This document shows positions 28,282 to 37,105 of a stretch of 64,000 bases of DNA, piece by piece; the first letter of the stretch is position 1; each line of letters begins with the position of its first letter. The stretch is from Methanosarcina barkeri str. Wiesmoor (GTDB lineage Archaea; Halobacteriota; Methanosarcinia; Methanosarcinales; Methanosarcinaceae): NCBI RefSeq assembly GCF_000969985.1, contig NZ_CP009526.1:3038001-3102000 (forward strand), written 5' to 3'. The translations under genes were made by a program, and so were the position numbers. The notes under the pieces were generated by a model. It saw only the letters and a program-made list of their open reading frames with translations. It was not told the DNA's origin and did no database searches.

Positions 28282-29469
28282 ATGGCAAAGAAAGTTGCAC
28301 TTGCATATTCAGGAGGGCTTGACACCTCAGTGTGCATCCCTATCCTTAAGGAAAAGTACGGATACGACGAAGTAGTTACGATTTCAGTCGATGTCGGCCA
28401 GCCTGAAGAGGAAATCAAGCGGGCAGACGCAAAAGCCGAGAAGATCAGCAACAAGCATTATACGATCGATGCAAAGGAAGAGTTCGTTAAAGATTACGTC
28501 TTCCCCCTGATCAAAGCCAACGGAAGCTACGAAGGCTATGTAATGGGAACCTCAATTGCCCGCCCGTTGATCGCAAAAAAAGTGGTCGAGGCTGCCAGGA
28601 AAGAAGGAGCAGTAGCCCTTGCGCACGGCTGCACAGGAAAAGGCAATGACCAGCTCCGTTTCGAGGCCGTTTTCCGCCAGACCGACATGGATGTTATCGC
28701 CCCAATGCGGGAAATGAACCTGACCCGCGAGTGGGAAATCGACTATGCAAAAGAGCACGGAATCCCGGTGGAAGTCACAAAGTCCAAGCCCTGGAGCGTT
28801 GACGAAAACATCTGGAGCCGCAGCATCGAAGGCGGCAGGCTTGAAGACCCCTCTTTTGTCCCGCCGGAAGAGATCTTCGAGTGGACAACCTCGCCTGAAA
28901 AAACCCCTGAACAGCCCAGGATTGTTGACATCGGTTTTGAAGCTGGAGTCCCGGTTTCCCTTGACGGCGAAAAAATGAGCGGCTACGCCCTTGTGAAGAA
29001 AATGAATGAAATCGCAGGCGAAAACGGCGTTGGCAGAACCGATATGATTGAAGACCGCGTGCTCGGCTTAAAAGCTCGCGAGAACTATGAACACCCGGCT
29101 GCAACCGTTCTTCTGGCAGCACACGCCGACCTCGAGAAACTCGTCCTGACCCGCAGCGAACTCAAGTTCAAGAAGATCGTGGACGACCAGTGGTCCGAAC
29201 TTGCCTATTACGGGCTTGTGGACGAGCCGCTTTATGCCGACCTGAACGCTTTTATCGACAAGTCCCAGGAAAGGGTTACAGGTACAGTGAAAGTCAGGCT
29301 CTACAAAGGCGCCCTCACAATCCTTTCCCGCAGCTCGCCGAATGCTCTCTATTCTGAAGACCTGGTTTCGTTTGACAGCCAGACCATTGACCAGAAGGAC
29401 TCAGAAGGGTTTGCGAAGTATCACGGGTTCCAGGCGAGGATGTACAGGAAGGTTATGGATAAGCAGTAA
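28282..29469 (+). CDS. argG: Argininosuccinate synthase
   Basis: A 395-residue enzyme of normal length. The PP-loop for ATP is [10 protein letters not shown] near the N-terminus; [33 protein letters not shown] and [14 protein letters not shown] are the family signatures that bind citrulline, aspartate and ATP. It condenses citrulline with aspartate to argininosuccinate in arginine synthesis. ATG 28282 follows a good AAGGGG site. Base composition is clearly higher in G+C than the accessory genes to the right, as for carAB, marking the edge of the core region. Confidence 0.98.
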   Translation: MAKKVALAYSGGLDTSVCIPILKEKYGYDEVVTISVDVGQPEEEIKRADAKAEKISNKHYTIDAKEEFVKDYVFPLIKANGSYEGYVMGTSIARPLIAKKVVEAARKEGAVALAHGCTGKGNDQLRFEAVFRQTDMDVIAPMREMNLTREWEIDYAKEHGIPVEVTKSKPWSVDENIWSRSIEGGRLEDPSFVPPEEIFEWTTSPEKTPEQPRIVDIGFEAGVPVSLDGEKMSGYALVKKMNEIAGENGVGRTDMIEDRVLGLKARENYEHPAATVLLAAHADLEKLVLTRSELKFKKIVDDQWSELAYYGLVDEPLYADLNAFIDKSQERVTGTVKVRLYKGALTILSRSSPNALYSEDLVSFDSQTIDQKDSEGFAKYHGFQARMYRKVMDKQ

Positions 29470-29782
29470 ATTTGAAATTTTATTTCTTTGCCTGCCTGTT
29501 TTTTCAGTAGGCAGGGCAATTATTCTCTTTTTTGACTTATTTCTGGCTACTTTTGGATTTTCAATAATTTTTGTAGAGGATTCCAGAGTAATTGATGGAT
29601 TTAGCTTTTCCAGAGTGCAGTAATAGCTGTCTTAAACCGTTATTGTCACCGTGCGAAGCACGGGCCTGTCGTAAAAAATTGGTTTTTAAAGTATAATTTG
29701 CTCAAACAGAATTTTATATAGAAACTTTTTTAAATTATAAGTTTTTAGAATTAGTGACAAGTGGCGGAGATTTTAAAAATTC
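29470..29782. other. Intergenic region marking the core/accessory boundary
   Basis: Contains T-rich tracts after argG that may end its transcription and a perfect 6-bp hairpin CCGTGC-GAA-GCACGG at about 29650-29664. A TATA-like box (AATTTTATATAGAAAC, 29710-29725) sits about 60 bases before the HEAT-phosphorylase gene, whose ribosome site is GGCGGAGA at about 29763. No gene seen. Confidence 0.5.
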
Positions 29783-32617
29783 ATGGATGATGAAAATTGG
29801 AAACGTTCTTTAGAAATATTTGAAATCGCGTACCTTGAATATGCTCCTGGTGCAAGACGTAATGTTATTCAACTTTTTCCTCACGTTCCTGACAAACAGA
29901 AGGCATGGGAAGAATTAGTGGCACTAACGGCGAAAATGTTGATAAAAGAAGATTATAGAGTAACATCGTGCATGCCATTAATATTTAGTTTGGCTTTTCC
30001 ACTTGTCCCTGATAAGGAGAAAGCATGGTTAGATATAACTAAATTAGTTGATTTTAAGGAAAGTAAAGCAGATGAAACAGTAAAAAACTCTATGATTTCT
30101 ATTTTTTCAAATTCACCAGATAAAGAAAAAGCTTGGGAAGATTTATTACGATTTACAAGAACTACAAATAAGAATAGTTTGCGTACTGCGGCCAAAATTC
30201 TTTGTTTAAATATTGTCAGCCGCGAAGATAAACACAAAGCTTGGGAAGATCTTATTCGACTCATAAAGTATGAGAAAATTGAAGTTAAAACAAGTTTTGC
30301 AAGCAGTATTAATTCTATTTTTCCAAATGTTTGTGATAAACATAAAGCTTGGGAAGATCTATTCGAATTAATCCACGATAAAAATATCCAAGTTAAAAAA
30401 GATGCTTTAAATACAGTTGTCTCTAATTATACATTAGCTCCAGAGAAACAAAAGGTTTGGGAGTCTTTAGTTAAGTTCTCTTTTGATAAAGACAGTCAAG
30501 TTAAAACGATTGCCGCTAATGGACTTGTAACTAATTTTTTATATGTTCCAGATAAACACAAAGCTTGGAACGACCTAATTAAAGTTACTTCTGGAGATTA
30601 TCAAGTAAGAAGAGTCGTAGCAAATGTCTTAAAATCTGCTATCTTGATGGTAGACAATAAGGAAGCAGCTTGGGAAGATCTTCTCACTCTCTCAGCACAT
30701 AAAGATATAGATGTGAGAAACCAGGTAGCTTATGCTTTAGTTTCTGCTTTTCATTTGATTCCAGATAAACAAAGGCTTAGTCAAGATTTACTTAACTGTA
30801 TGAGGAATAAGGATAGAAATGTAAGAGCAACTGTCGCATCTATTCTTAGTTCTGTTTATTCTCAACTTCCAGATCAACTACAATTTTGGGAAGAGTTGAT
30901 AGAACTCACAAGTGATGAAGATATTGGTGTGAGGAGAAACGCTTATTACTGTCTAGGGAAAATTTCTATCTTTAAAGCTTCCCAAGCAGAGAATGAGATA
31001 GATTACAGGAGAGAGTTTGAGCAGGCTATAAAATTTTTCGAAAAAACGTCACAGGAATCTACTCTTTTTAATCCATCACAGTTTTGCCTGCCATTCTATC
31101 GTTCACTATATACAATAATTTCCGATGAAAATCAGCAGGCGAAAGATGAAGTTGCTAAATATCTTACAGAGGCTAGAAGCGCAGTTAAAAAGTCAAAAAA
31201 CAAAGAATTACTTTTTGAAGCTGTAGATAATCTAGCAAAAGCATTAGAGGAAGTCCAAAACCTTGAGAATAGAAGTCTAGAGGACAATAAAGAAGAGCTC
31301 AGCCATTACATGGAATACTGTGAGCGGGCTGCAGATTTAATGTCTGAAACTGAACAAATCTCTCCTTATGCGACAGAAGTACTGAGAAGAGGGCTTCCTA
31401 TTCTTAATAGAAAATTAAACTCCCTTCTCGAAGAAATTCGGGAAAAAGCAAAAACAGCATGTCAGGTTTCTCAAGGTACTCCAACACAAGAAATTGCATG
31501 CGCTGTCAGTAGAGAAGTCCAGAATTGGAAAATTGGTAGCCAGGAAGAAATGACCCTGTGTGTAGAGAACTTAACCTTCACCTTAGAATCAAAAATCCCA
31601 AAGCTTACAGAGAACGAACATATATTTGAAATGATCAATGAAAGCAAAGATCAAAAAGATCTAGTAACGTTACTCGAAAAAGCATCTGAGTTGATAGATA
31701 TAATCCCGGAAATAATCATTGATCCAGAGAGGATGAAACCTACAATCGGAATCATCACCGCTTTACCAAAAGAATATGCAGCAGTAAGTGTTTTACTGGT
31801 AAATAAAAATGAAAAATATAAGATTCCAGGCTCTGGAGCAGGCCGAAGGTATTGCTTAGGAGAAATACCTACGGAAAAAGGAAATAAACACAACTTAGTT
31901 TTGACAAATGCAGGCATGGGAAATAATCTTGCTGCGACAAAAGCATCTCTTCTTATGGAGCACTTTCCAAATGTAAAATCAATTATCATGGTTGGCATAT
32001 CTGGGGGTGTTCCAAATCCAGATAAAGTCAATGATCATGTCCGTCTGGGAGATGTAGTTGTGTCAAATGAATATGGGGTAATTCAGTACGATAATATAAA
32101 GAAAGAAAGTCAAAAGATTATATTCAGAAACCCTCCAAGACCACCAAGTGCTAGTTTACTAGAAGAAGTAAAATACCTTGAAGCTGGAGAAATTCTTGGA
32201 AATCGCCCCTGGGAAAAATATATAGACCAATCTCTTTCTATAATCAAAACCATTCGCCCATCTGAAGATAAAGATATTCTGTATTGCTCTGACATCCAAG
32301 AAGAGATAATAAACCATCCCAAAGACCCCAAAAGGATAAAAGGGCAACTTCGCGTCTTTATCGGACCAATCGCTTCTGCAAATATACTTCAAAAAGATCC
32401 TAAAGCAAGAGACAAATTAAGAGACAAATTCGGTGTCAAAGCTATTGAAATGGAGGCTTCAGGTATCGCTGATGCAACATGGAACCACGAAGTTGGATAT
32501 CTGGTTGTAAGAGGCATCTGCGATTATTGTGATTCTCATAAAAATGACGAATGGCAGCAGTATGCAGCTGTTGTTGCTGCGGCTTATACAAGGGCTTTGA
32601 TTGAGTCGATGCCATAA
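29783..32617 (+). CDS. HEAT-repeat protein fused to an immune-type nucleoside phosphorylase domain
   Basis: A 944-residue fusion. Residues about 30-400 hold about ten HEAT-like repeats of 36 residues, each with a DK.KAWEDL.L...K..VR pattern (for example PDKEKAWEDLLRFT, DKHKAWEDLFELIHDKNIQV). A helical linker follows (about 405-645). The C-terminal 295 residues are a PNP/UDP phosphorylase-MTA nucleosidase domain: IGIITALPKEYAAVSVLL, MVGISGGVPNP, then IEMEASGIADA (purine/ribose-binding Glu pair) and VRGICDYCDSHKNDEWQQYA with the catalytic Asp. That last motif is the one found in NLR-type immune proteins and in ATP-cleaving effectors such as that of Detocs. The product probably senses an insult through the repeats and degrades a nucleoside or ATP. 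No NTPase domain and no signal peptide. The next gene follows closely on the same strand. Confidence 0.85.
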   Translation: MDDENWKRSLEIFEIAYLEYAPGARRNVIQLFPHVPDKQKAWEELVALTAKMLIKEDYRVTSCMPLIFSLAFPLVPDKEKAWLDITKLVDFKESKADETVKNSMISIFSNSPDKEKAWEDLLRFTRTTNKNSLRTAAKILCLNIVSREDKHKAWEDLIRLIKYEKIEVKTSFASSINSIFPNVCDKHKAWEDLFELIHDKNIQVKKDALNTVVSNYTLAPEKQKVWESLVKFSFDKDSQVKTIAANGLVTNFLYVPDKHKAWNDLIKVTSGDYQVRRVVANVLKSAILMVDNKEAAWEDLLTLSAHKDIDVRNQVAYALVSAFHLIPDKQRLSQDLLNCMRNKDRNVRATVASILSSVYSQLPDQLQFWEELIELTSDEDIGVRRNAYYCLGKISIFKASQAENEIDYRREFEQAIKFFEKTSQESTLFNPSQFCLPFYRSLYTIISDENQQAKDEVAKYLTEARSAVKKSKNKELLFEAVDNLAKALEEVQNLENRSLEDNKEELSHYMEYCERAADLMSETEQISPYATEVLRRGLPILNRKLNSLLEEIREKAKTACQVSQGTPTQEIACAVSREVQNWKIGSQEEMTLCVENLTFTLESKIPKLTENEHIFEMINESKDQKDLVTLLEKASELIDIIPEIIIDPERMKPTIGIITALPKEYAAVSVLLVNKNEKYKIPGSGAGRRYCLGEIPTEKGNKHNLVLTNAGMGNNLAATKASLLMEHFPNVKSIIMVGISGGVPNPDKVNDHVRLGDVVVSNEYGVIQYDNIKKESQKIIFRNPPRPPSASLLEEVKYLEAGEILGNRPWEKYIDQSLSIIKTIRPSEDKDILYCSDIQEEIINHPKDPKRIKGQLRVFIGPIASANILQKDPKARDKLRDKFGVKAIEMEASGIADATWNHEVGYLVVRGICDYCDSHKNDEWQQYAAVVAAAYTRALIESMP

Positions 32618-32657
32618 AATCTGAGTTTTGGTAATTGCTGAAGGAAGTACTCATAAC

Positions 32658-33686
32658 ATGAAAACTGATGGTAGTTATACAAATAACAAGGAAAACCAGG
32701 ATTATTTAGACCGGTTTAATATTCCCTCAGAAGTTAAGGAAGCAATAAAACAGTTTCATGAAGACATTATAAATAATGCCTCAGACACCTTACAAGGAAA
32801 TAATGAAGAAATCAAGAATTTTAAGAGAAAAGTAAATAATTTTTGGAAAAAGCCTCTGGACTTACTGGATTTACTTTTGATATATTCGCGGCAAATGGGG
32901 TCGAAATTCAATAACGAAATGAGGGCTATCGCTGAAAAGGAAAATGACTACGTTTTTTTGGCATTAATCAGACTTCATGCCAAAGGTTGCCTTGTTAGTC
33001 AAGAAATTGTCACATTAATGAAGCATGGATATGCTTCTGGTGCAGATGCTCGATGGCGCACTCTTCACGAAATCGCAGTTACTGCGTTGTTCATTAAAGA
33101 ACATGATAATGAGGTTGCAGAGAGGTACCTTAATTATAGAGGTATAGAAACTTATTATGCGACGGTACAATACAAAAAATATGCAGCAAAACTGCATTAT
33201 GAACCACTGCAAAAAGATGAAGAAGAAAACGCCATCAATTTAAAAAATTCTCTTATTAAAAAGTATGGAAAATCTTTTGAGCATCTCTATGGATGGGCTT
33301 CAAAAGAGCTCAACAAACCTAGGCCAAAGTTTACTGATATTGAAAAAGCTGTTGGTAGTGAACACATGCGTCCGTACTATAAGATGGCTAGTAATGCTGT
33401 TCATGCAGAGCCAAATGGAACTTTTTTCAACATAGGACTATCTAAAGCAGATGAAGAAAAAATTTTACTTGCAGGACCAAGTGATTCAGGGTTAGCTGAT
33501 CCAGGTTCAGGTACTGCTGTGTCACTAAATTTAATTAATGCAATTCTAATAACTTCAAGACCAACTGCAGAAAACTTAATTATTTTGCAGGCAACATCGA
33601 TGTTAGTAAATGAAATTAACGAGGCTTTTCTTGAAGCACATAAATTTATTGAAGAGCAGACTAAGGGGAAAGCTCTGCCTATATAA
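32658..33686 (+). CDS. DUF5677-like protein, partner of the HEAT-phosphorylase
   Basis: About 342 residues, soluble, mostly helical. It resembles DUF5677 proteins: ARWRTLHEIAVTALFIKEHD, AERYLNYRGIETYYATVQYK and YYKMASNAVHAEPNGTFFNI, with conserved Arg, Glu and His residues scattered in helices. Function of the family is unknown; members often occur in defence islands. ATG 32658 (MKTDGSYTNNKENQDYL) was chosen; a TTG ten codons upstream is possible. It starts 40 bases after the HEAT-phosphorylase stop with no promoter between, so the two form an operon. The intergenic repeat begins soon after its end. Confidence 0.7.
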   Translation: MKTDGSYTNNKENQDYLDRFNIPSEVKEAIKQFHEDIINNASDTLQGNNEEIKNFKRKVNNFWKKPLDLLDLLLIYSRQMGSKFNNEMRAIAEKENDYVFLALIRLHAKGCLVSQEIVTLMKHGYASGADARWRTLHEIAVTALFIKEHDNEVAERYLNYRGIETYYATVQYKKYAAKLHYEPLQKDEEENAINLKNSLIKKYGKSFEHLYGWASKELNKPRPKFTDIEKAVGSEHMRPYYKMASNAVHAEPNGTFFNIGLSKADEEKILLAGPSDSGLADPGSGTAVSLNLINAILITSRPTAENLIILQATSMLVNEINEAFLEAHKFIEEQTKGKALPI

Positions 33687-33820
33687 GAATCAGTTGTCTT
33701 AAACAGCTCCTCAATAGAAAAGGGATCGCTTAATCTAAAGAAGCCCTGCAAAGTGCCCCTTATAAAGATGCAAAAATCACGGGCTTTTCAATTTCACTTT
33801 TCTTAACTTTATCTTGACAA

Positions 33821-33975
33821 ACGTATTCGGGGAAGATTCCAGCAGTCCGCCGGCCGAAAAAATATATTAAAACTGAAATGAACGTGGAGAAGGATTCACT
33901 CTAATCAGAAAAACCTCCCCAAAAGAGAAAGATCACTTTTATAAAAAAGGACCTGTGGAGGACTCCTTTTAAAGC
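33821..33975 (+). repeat. 205-bp dispersed repeat, copy A (full), with a partial tail before it
   Basis: First of about nineteen copies of the dispersed repeat. Layout: GGGGAAGATTCCAGCAG, a G+C-rich CCGCCGGCCG block, the TATA-like AAATATATTAAAAC, GAACGTGGAG, a purine-rich run ending AAAGATCACTTTTAT, and a hairpin-like GGACCTGTGGAGGACTCC followed by TTTT. Bases 33741-33815 look like the trailing half of another copy (GCCCTGCAAAGTGCCCC and GCAAAAATCACGGGCTTTTC). Confidence 0.85.
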
Positions 33976-34064
33976 TGCAATTTACCAAATTAATAGTCTC
34001 CTCAAATTTCAAGTTTATGATATTGTATAACGATGTTTTTATTCGAGGAAAAAGAATTAAAAAT

Positions 34065-34388
34065 ATGGACTTCACAGGGACATGGCATATTTATGAGATG
34101 GAGCTATGGGATGAAGACTATTTCAACATGGAAGTTCAGGCTTATATTACGATAAAGCCAGACAACATGGGGAATTTCCAATTTGGTTTAGTTGATGGCT
34201 TTATAGACGGAAAAATCGTTGATTATGTTGATGGTAAAAGGTTTGAATTCACCTGGGAAGGAAATGAAGAGTGCGACTACGTCTTTGGTAGTGGCTGGGT
34301 CAGGATAAAAGAAAAAGACGTATTGGAAGGCGAGTTTAGGTTTCACCTCGGAGACAGTTCTACCTTTTTAGCACGGAGAGCGAAGTAA
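34065..34388 (+). CDS. Conserved protein of unknown function
   Basis: A 107-residue small soluble protein (MDFTGTWHIYEMELWDEDYF). The sequence is rich in Trp, Phe, Asp and Glu and ends GDSSTFLARRAK, a pattern I recognise from a widespread bacterial and archaeal family with no known function. It looks like a small beta barrel (alternating strands with GFIDGKIVDY, RFEFTWEGNEE). The start at ATG 34065 is set by the family start. An upstream in-frame ATG at 34017 would add 16 residues without similarity. It is flanked by repeat copies A and B on both sides, so it is a single-gene cassette between repeats. Confidence 0.72.
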   Translation: MDFTGTWHIYEMELWDEDYFNMEVQAYITIKPDNMGNFQFGLVDGFIDGKIVDYVDGKRFEFTWEGNEECDYVFGSGWVRIKEKDVLEGEFRFHLGDSSTFLARRAK

Positions 34389-34421
34389 TAAACTCAAGTT
34401 TTTTAGCTATCTTTTTGTAAC

Positions 34422-34583
34422 AAACGTACTCGGGGAAGATTCCAGTAGTCCGCCGGCCGGAAAAATATATTAAAACTGAATTGAACGTGAAGAGAAGTTC
34501 ACTTTAAATCAGAAAAATCCTCCACCAAGATGAAAAGATCACTTTTATCAAAATTATCAAAAAGGCCCTTCGAAGGGCTCCTT
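34422..34583 (+). repeat. 205-bp dispersed repeat, copy B (full)
   Basis: Complete copy: AAACGTACTCGGGGAAGATT, TATA-like AAAAATATATTAAAACTG, and the hairpin GCCCTTCGAAGGGC (34564-34577) followed by TCCTTAC. Here the hairpin is a perfect 14-bp palindrome. A 10-bp insertion (AAAATTATC) precedes the hairpin. Confidence 0.88.
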
Positions 34584-34627
34584 ACAAATCTGCAAAAATT
34601 ATTGTTTCTCTAGCTATCTTTTCCTAA

Positions 34628-34690
34628 GAAACGTATTCGTGGAAAGTTTCAGCTGACCGCCGGTGAGAAAAATATATTTATATTTATATT
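34628..34690 (+). repeat. 205-bp dispersed repeat, copy C (head only)
   Basis: Only the leading half (AACGTATTCGTGGAAAGTTT, GACCGCCGG, AAAAATATATTTATATTT) is present; it joins directly to the 3' end of the first HicB-like gene, whose stop codon is about 25 bases further on. Confidence 0.75.
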
Positions 34691-34713
34691 TAAAAAGGTT
34701 AGCGAAAACCAGT

Positions 34714-34956
34714 TTATGCAACTTCAGAACCTGTAGAAAATTTTTCAGCAATAGCCATATATTCAGCAAAAGATTCTGATTCCGGGACGGGTAAATTGTC
34801 CTCCAGCAATCCCTGCACATGCATTTCAATTGCTTCATAAATATTCTTCTCTGCCTCTTTCCTGGTAGAGCCGGTAGCCACACAGCCTGGCAGGTCAGGA
34901 GAATACGCTGAATAGTTATTGTTTGCTTTTTCGATTACTACGAAAAAACGATACAT
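34714..34956 (-). CDS. HicB-family antitoxin-like protein
   Basis: An 80-residue protein with the partial RNase-H-like HicB fold: MYRFFVVIEKANNNYSAYSP, DLPGCVATGSTRKEAEKNIY and EAIEMHVQGLLEDNLPVPES. HicB proteins neutralise the HicA mRNA interferase and often repress their own operon; this one has no C-terminal DNA-binding domain and no HicA beside it. A second HicB-like gene lies 30 bases upstream on the same strand. It is a solitary or orphaned antitoxin. Confidence 0.82.
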   Translation of the reverse strand: MYRFFVVIEKANNNYSAYSPDLPGCVATGSTRKEAEKNIYEAIEMHVQGLLEDNLPVPESESFAEYMAIAEKFSTGSEVA

Positions 34957-34986
34957 GTTAGTTCTCCATTTTCAATTGCGCTTGCT

Positions 34987-35190
34987 TTAAGGCAGATATA
35001 ATCTATTTCTTAACCTCACAATAATCCATTCATCAATGACTTCTTCTAGGTTTCTGCGGCATTCTTCAAGTGTCTTGCCTGTAGCCCATACACCCTTAAG
35101 TTCGGGAACTTCCCCATAATAAGGTCCTTCGTCATCAATTATTTCGTATTTTGCTCTTTCAAGAGCCGCGTGGATGTACTGGATAAGCAT
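34987..35190 (-). CDS. Second HicB-family antitoxin-like protein
   Basis: A 67-residue HicB-like protein (EDEGPYYGEVPELKGV-type core: IIDDEGPYYGEVPELKGVWA, TGKTLEECRRNLEEVIDEWI). Shorter than usual, ending soon after the second helix, and again without a DNA-binding domain. It heads a two-gene unit with the HicB-like gene downstream. Neither has a HicA partner, so they may be spare antitoxins able to act on the HicA toxins encoded elsewhere in the window. Confidence 0.8.
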   Translation of the reverse strand: MLIQYIHAALERAKYEIIDDEGPYYGEVPELKGVWATGKTLEECRRNLEEVIDEWIIVRLRNRLYLP

Positions 35191-35314
35191 AATTACATCT
35201 TTCCGAACTGATATATCTAGTTTTATGCTATTTAAATCTTATATGGGTTATGCGGATCGGGTTAGATCTATAGAAGTACAGTCTTCAATTTCGCTTTTCT
35301 TGACAAACCTTAAA

Positions 35315-35395
35315 GAACGTGTTTGGGAAAGATTCCAGCAGACCGCCGGTGGGAGAAATATATTAAAACTGAATTGAACGTATGAGTAGTTAACA
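35315..35395 (+). repeat. 205-bp dispersed repeat, copy D (head only)
   Basis: Head part with GGGAAAGATTCCAGCAGACC, GCCGGTGGGAG and AATATATTAAAACTGAATTG, then cut off after GAACGTATGAG. The downstream 85 bases (to the zinc-ribbon stop codon) are closely similar to the sequence after copy O at 48350, so repeat and gene were duplicated together. Confidence 0.85.
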
Positions 35396-35479
35396 AAAAG
35401 TATATTCAGAATCTATGTGAATTTTAAAAAAGTGAAAAAGAAATAAGTGTTGATGCAAACTTAATTGCAGAAATAACAC

Positions 35480-35668
35480 TTAGTATCTGCGGTTTTCTCT
35501 GGGCGTCCTGTGGTTAGGAAGACAATCCCTGCAGTAAACCGGTCTTTCGGGGTCAGGTTTGAAAGGTACTTCTGTCTCAACATTGCAGTCTGAACAGATA
35601 GCTTTGTGCATTTCTCTTGGAGCGCCGAAATTAGAATTTCCTCTGAAGTTTCTATCATTAAAAGCCAT
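35480..35668 (-). CDS. CxxC-x17-CxxC small zinc-ribbon protein, paralogue 1
   Basis: A 62-residue protein starting MAFNDRNFRGNSNFGAP. It has two CxxC pairs (CSDC and CRDC) separated by exactly 17 residues with VPFKPDPERPVYC between, the pattern named CxxC-x17-CxxC (TIGR04272 type, first seen in Methanosarcina barkeri). It should bind one zinc. The N-terminus is Gly/Asn/Arg rich and the tail basic, suggesting RNA or DNA binding. Function unknown. Two more copies are at 36662 and 48443. All three share a conserved leader of about 150 bases. Confidence 0.9.
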   Translation of the reverse strand: MAFNDRNFRGNSNFGAPREMHKAICSDCNVETEVPFKPDPERPVYCRDCLPNHRTPRENRRY

Positions 35669-35880
35669 TTTTGTTTCACCTTGGTTTTAGTTTTTGTTAA
35701 TTGTTTAAAATAAGATTGTATAGAACTCTTTGATTAAAAACAAAAATTGGTTTTTAATAACAGATTATTATACGTCTCTTTATTTGTCAACACATATACA
35801 TATCACTTAAAATATATAAATTTATCTATAAAATAGAAGCACAATCTCTCAAATGAAAACAATTTCCAGATATAGTTTGC
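35669..35880 (-). promoter_or_regulatory. Conserved leader of zinc-ribbon paralogue 1
   Basis: Aligned with the leaders of the two other paralogues, this stretch keeps GTGAAAC just before the ATG, AAGATTGTATAG (plus-strand reading, 35713), a palindromic TTAAAAAC...GTTTTTAA block around AAAAACAAAAATTGG (35738-35757) and a TATA-like ATATATAAATTTAT near 35813. The conservation across otherwise unrelated flanks argues for a long 5' UTR or operator that was selected. Confidence 0.55.
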
Positions 35881-36083
35881 AGAAGAGACAACAGGCTTTA
35901 GTAATTATAACTATGAAATTATGAAATATATAACTAAGTCATCATCTATATAACTTTGTCCACATCAAAAACAGACGCATCCGGTAGAAAAGTGAAATAT
36001 GAATTTCAGGCATCTCTTTCAGACACCTTTATTTCAGATACCCATAAAGGCATCCTTATTCAGATACTTCTAGATCAGTAAGA

Positions 36084-36437
36084 TCAGTACTTAATGTAGC
36101 CTTTCCGCTCAAGCCATTCGACCTGGGGTCTTGTGTATTTCCAGGTTACTTCGGCTTTGGAGTCCTGTACTTCCCAGGGATTGGCTATGACAACATCGCC
36201 TTCGCGAATCCACATTCTCTTCTTTTTAGAGCCCGGAATCCTGCCCATGCGGACAATGCCGTCCATACACTGAAGTGTTACCCTTTTCGAGCCAAGTAAA
36301 CATGCAACCGTTGCCAGGACTTCATTTCTGTCCTTGCGTGGGATTCGTACCCTGGATACTTCAGGTGTATTTCCTGAATTTACCGGTTTTGAGGATCCTA
36401 ATCTTCTTTTTCTAATAGTGCTTCTGTAATTAGCCAG
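36084..36437 (-). CDS. eif1A: Translation initiation factor aIF-1A, apparent CTG start
   Basis: About 117 residues. The OB-fold core is intact ([38 protein letters not shown]) and the C-terminus ([10 protein letters not shown]-like: [20 protein letters not shown]) is that of archaeal IF1A. The factor binds the 30S A site and helps start-codon selection. The family start, (M)[12 protein letters not shown], is here preceded by CTG instead of ATG: GGAGG, seven bases, CTG GCT AAT. No ATG, GTG or TTG lies in frame upstream before a stop; the first in-frame ATG is internal (residue 58) and would delete half the domain. Methanosarcina usually carries more than one aIF-1A; this may be a secondary copy. 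It sits between two zinc-ribbon genes. Confidence 0.88.
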   Translation of the reverse strand: MANYRSTIRKRRLGSSKPVNSGNTPEVSRVRIPRKDRNEVLATVACLLGSKRVTLQCMDGIVRMGRIPGSKKKRMWIREGDVVIANPWEVQDSKAEVTWKYTRPQVEWLERKGYIKY

Positions 36438-36661
36438 GTTAATTCCTCCTTGATATACTTTAATTAATTTATATAAAAGTTCAATATTGAATAATTCGTA
36501 CAGGTTCTCATTCTCGATGTCGGTTTGTTTCTACTTTTCCTGCTGCACGAGGTGGAAAGAAGTAAAGAAACAAAGAGAATAAACTAAAAACAAAAAGAAA
36601 AGATGAATCAGGTGTGTTAATGTAAAATAATTACAAAACTAACACCTGATGCAGATTATCT

Positions 36662-36844
36662 TTAGAATTTCCTGTGTTTAGGAAGGCAATCCCTGCAGTA
36701 TACTGGCCTGCCTTCGGTAGGTTTGAACGGTACTTCGGTCTCAACACCGCAGTCAGAACAGGTCACTTTTGTCATTTCCCTTGGTCCACTGTTACCGCGG
36801 AAACCTCCGGAATTTCCCCTGAAATTTCTGTCATTAAAAGCCAT
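36662..36844 (-). CDS. CxxC-x17-CxxC small zinc-ribbon protein, paralogue 2
   Basis: A 60-residue protein: MAFNDRNFRGNSGGFRGNSG, then CSDC, VPFKPTEGRPVYC with the 17-residue spacing, CRDC and a short basic tail KHRKF. It contains a duplicated FRGNSG unit at the N-terminus compared with the others. It differs most from the two near-identical paralogues at 35480 and 48443. Zinc binding is expected; the role is unknown. It is preceded by GTGAAACGAAAATG, with the same conserved leader as its paralogues. Confidence 0.9.
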   Translation of the reverse strand: MAFNDRNFRGNSGGFRGNSGPREMTKVTCSDCGVETEVPFKPTEGRPVYCRDCLPKHRKF

Positions 36845-37040
36845 TTTCGTTTCACCTCCGCTCTAGCGGATAGTCAATAGTTTAAAAACAAGATTGTATA
36901 GACCCCTAGATTAAAAACAAAAATTGGTTTTTAACAACAGATTATACGTTTCTTTATTTTTAATACACGCACTATACAGTCAAATTATATAAACGTGCCT
37001 ATACAAATTGGACAGAATATCTCAAATGAGAGAACTTTTT
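36845..37040 (-). promoter_or_regulatory. Conserved leader of zinc-ribbon paralogue 2
   Basis: Keeps the GATTGTATAGA word (36892), the TTAAAAAC-type palindrome with AAAAACAAAAATTGG (36915-36935), TATACGT and a TATA-like ATTATATAAACGTG (36984-36997), and TCTCAAATGA (37020). The same order and spacing as in the two other leaders, although this paralogue is more diverged. Confidence 0.55.
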
Positions 37041-37105
37041 AGAAATAGTTTACGGAGGAAATAATAGCCTATTTTCTGGTAGCTCCTGAAAACAGAATTC
37101 GGTTA

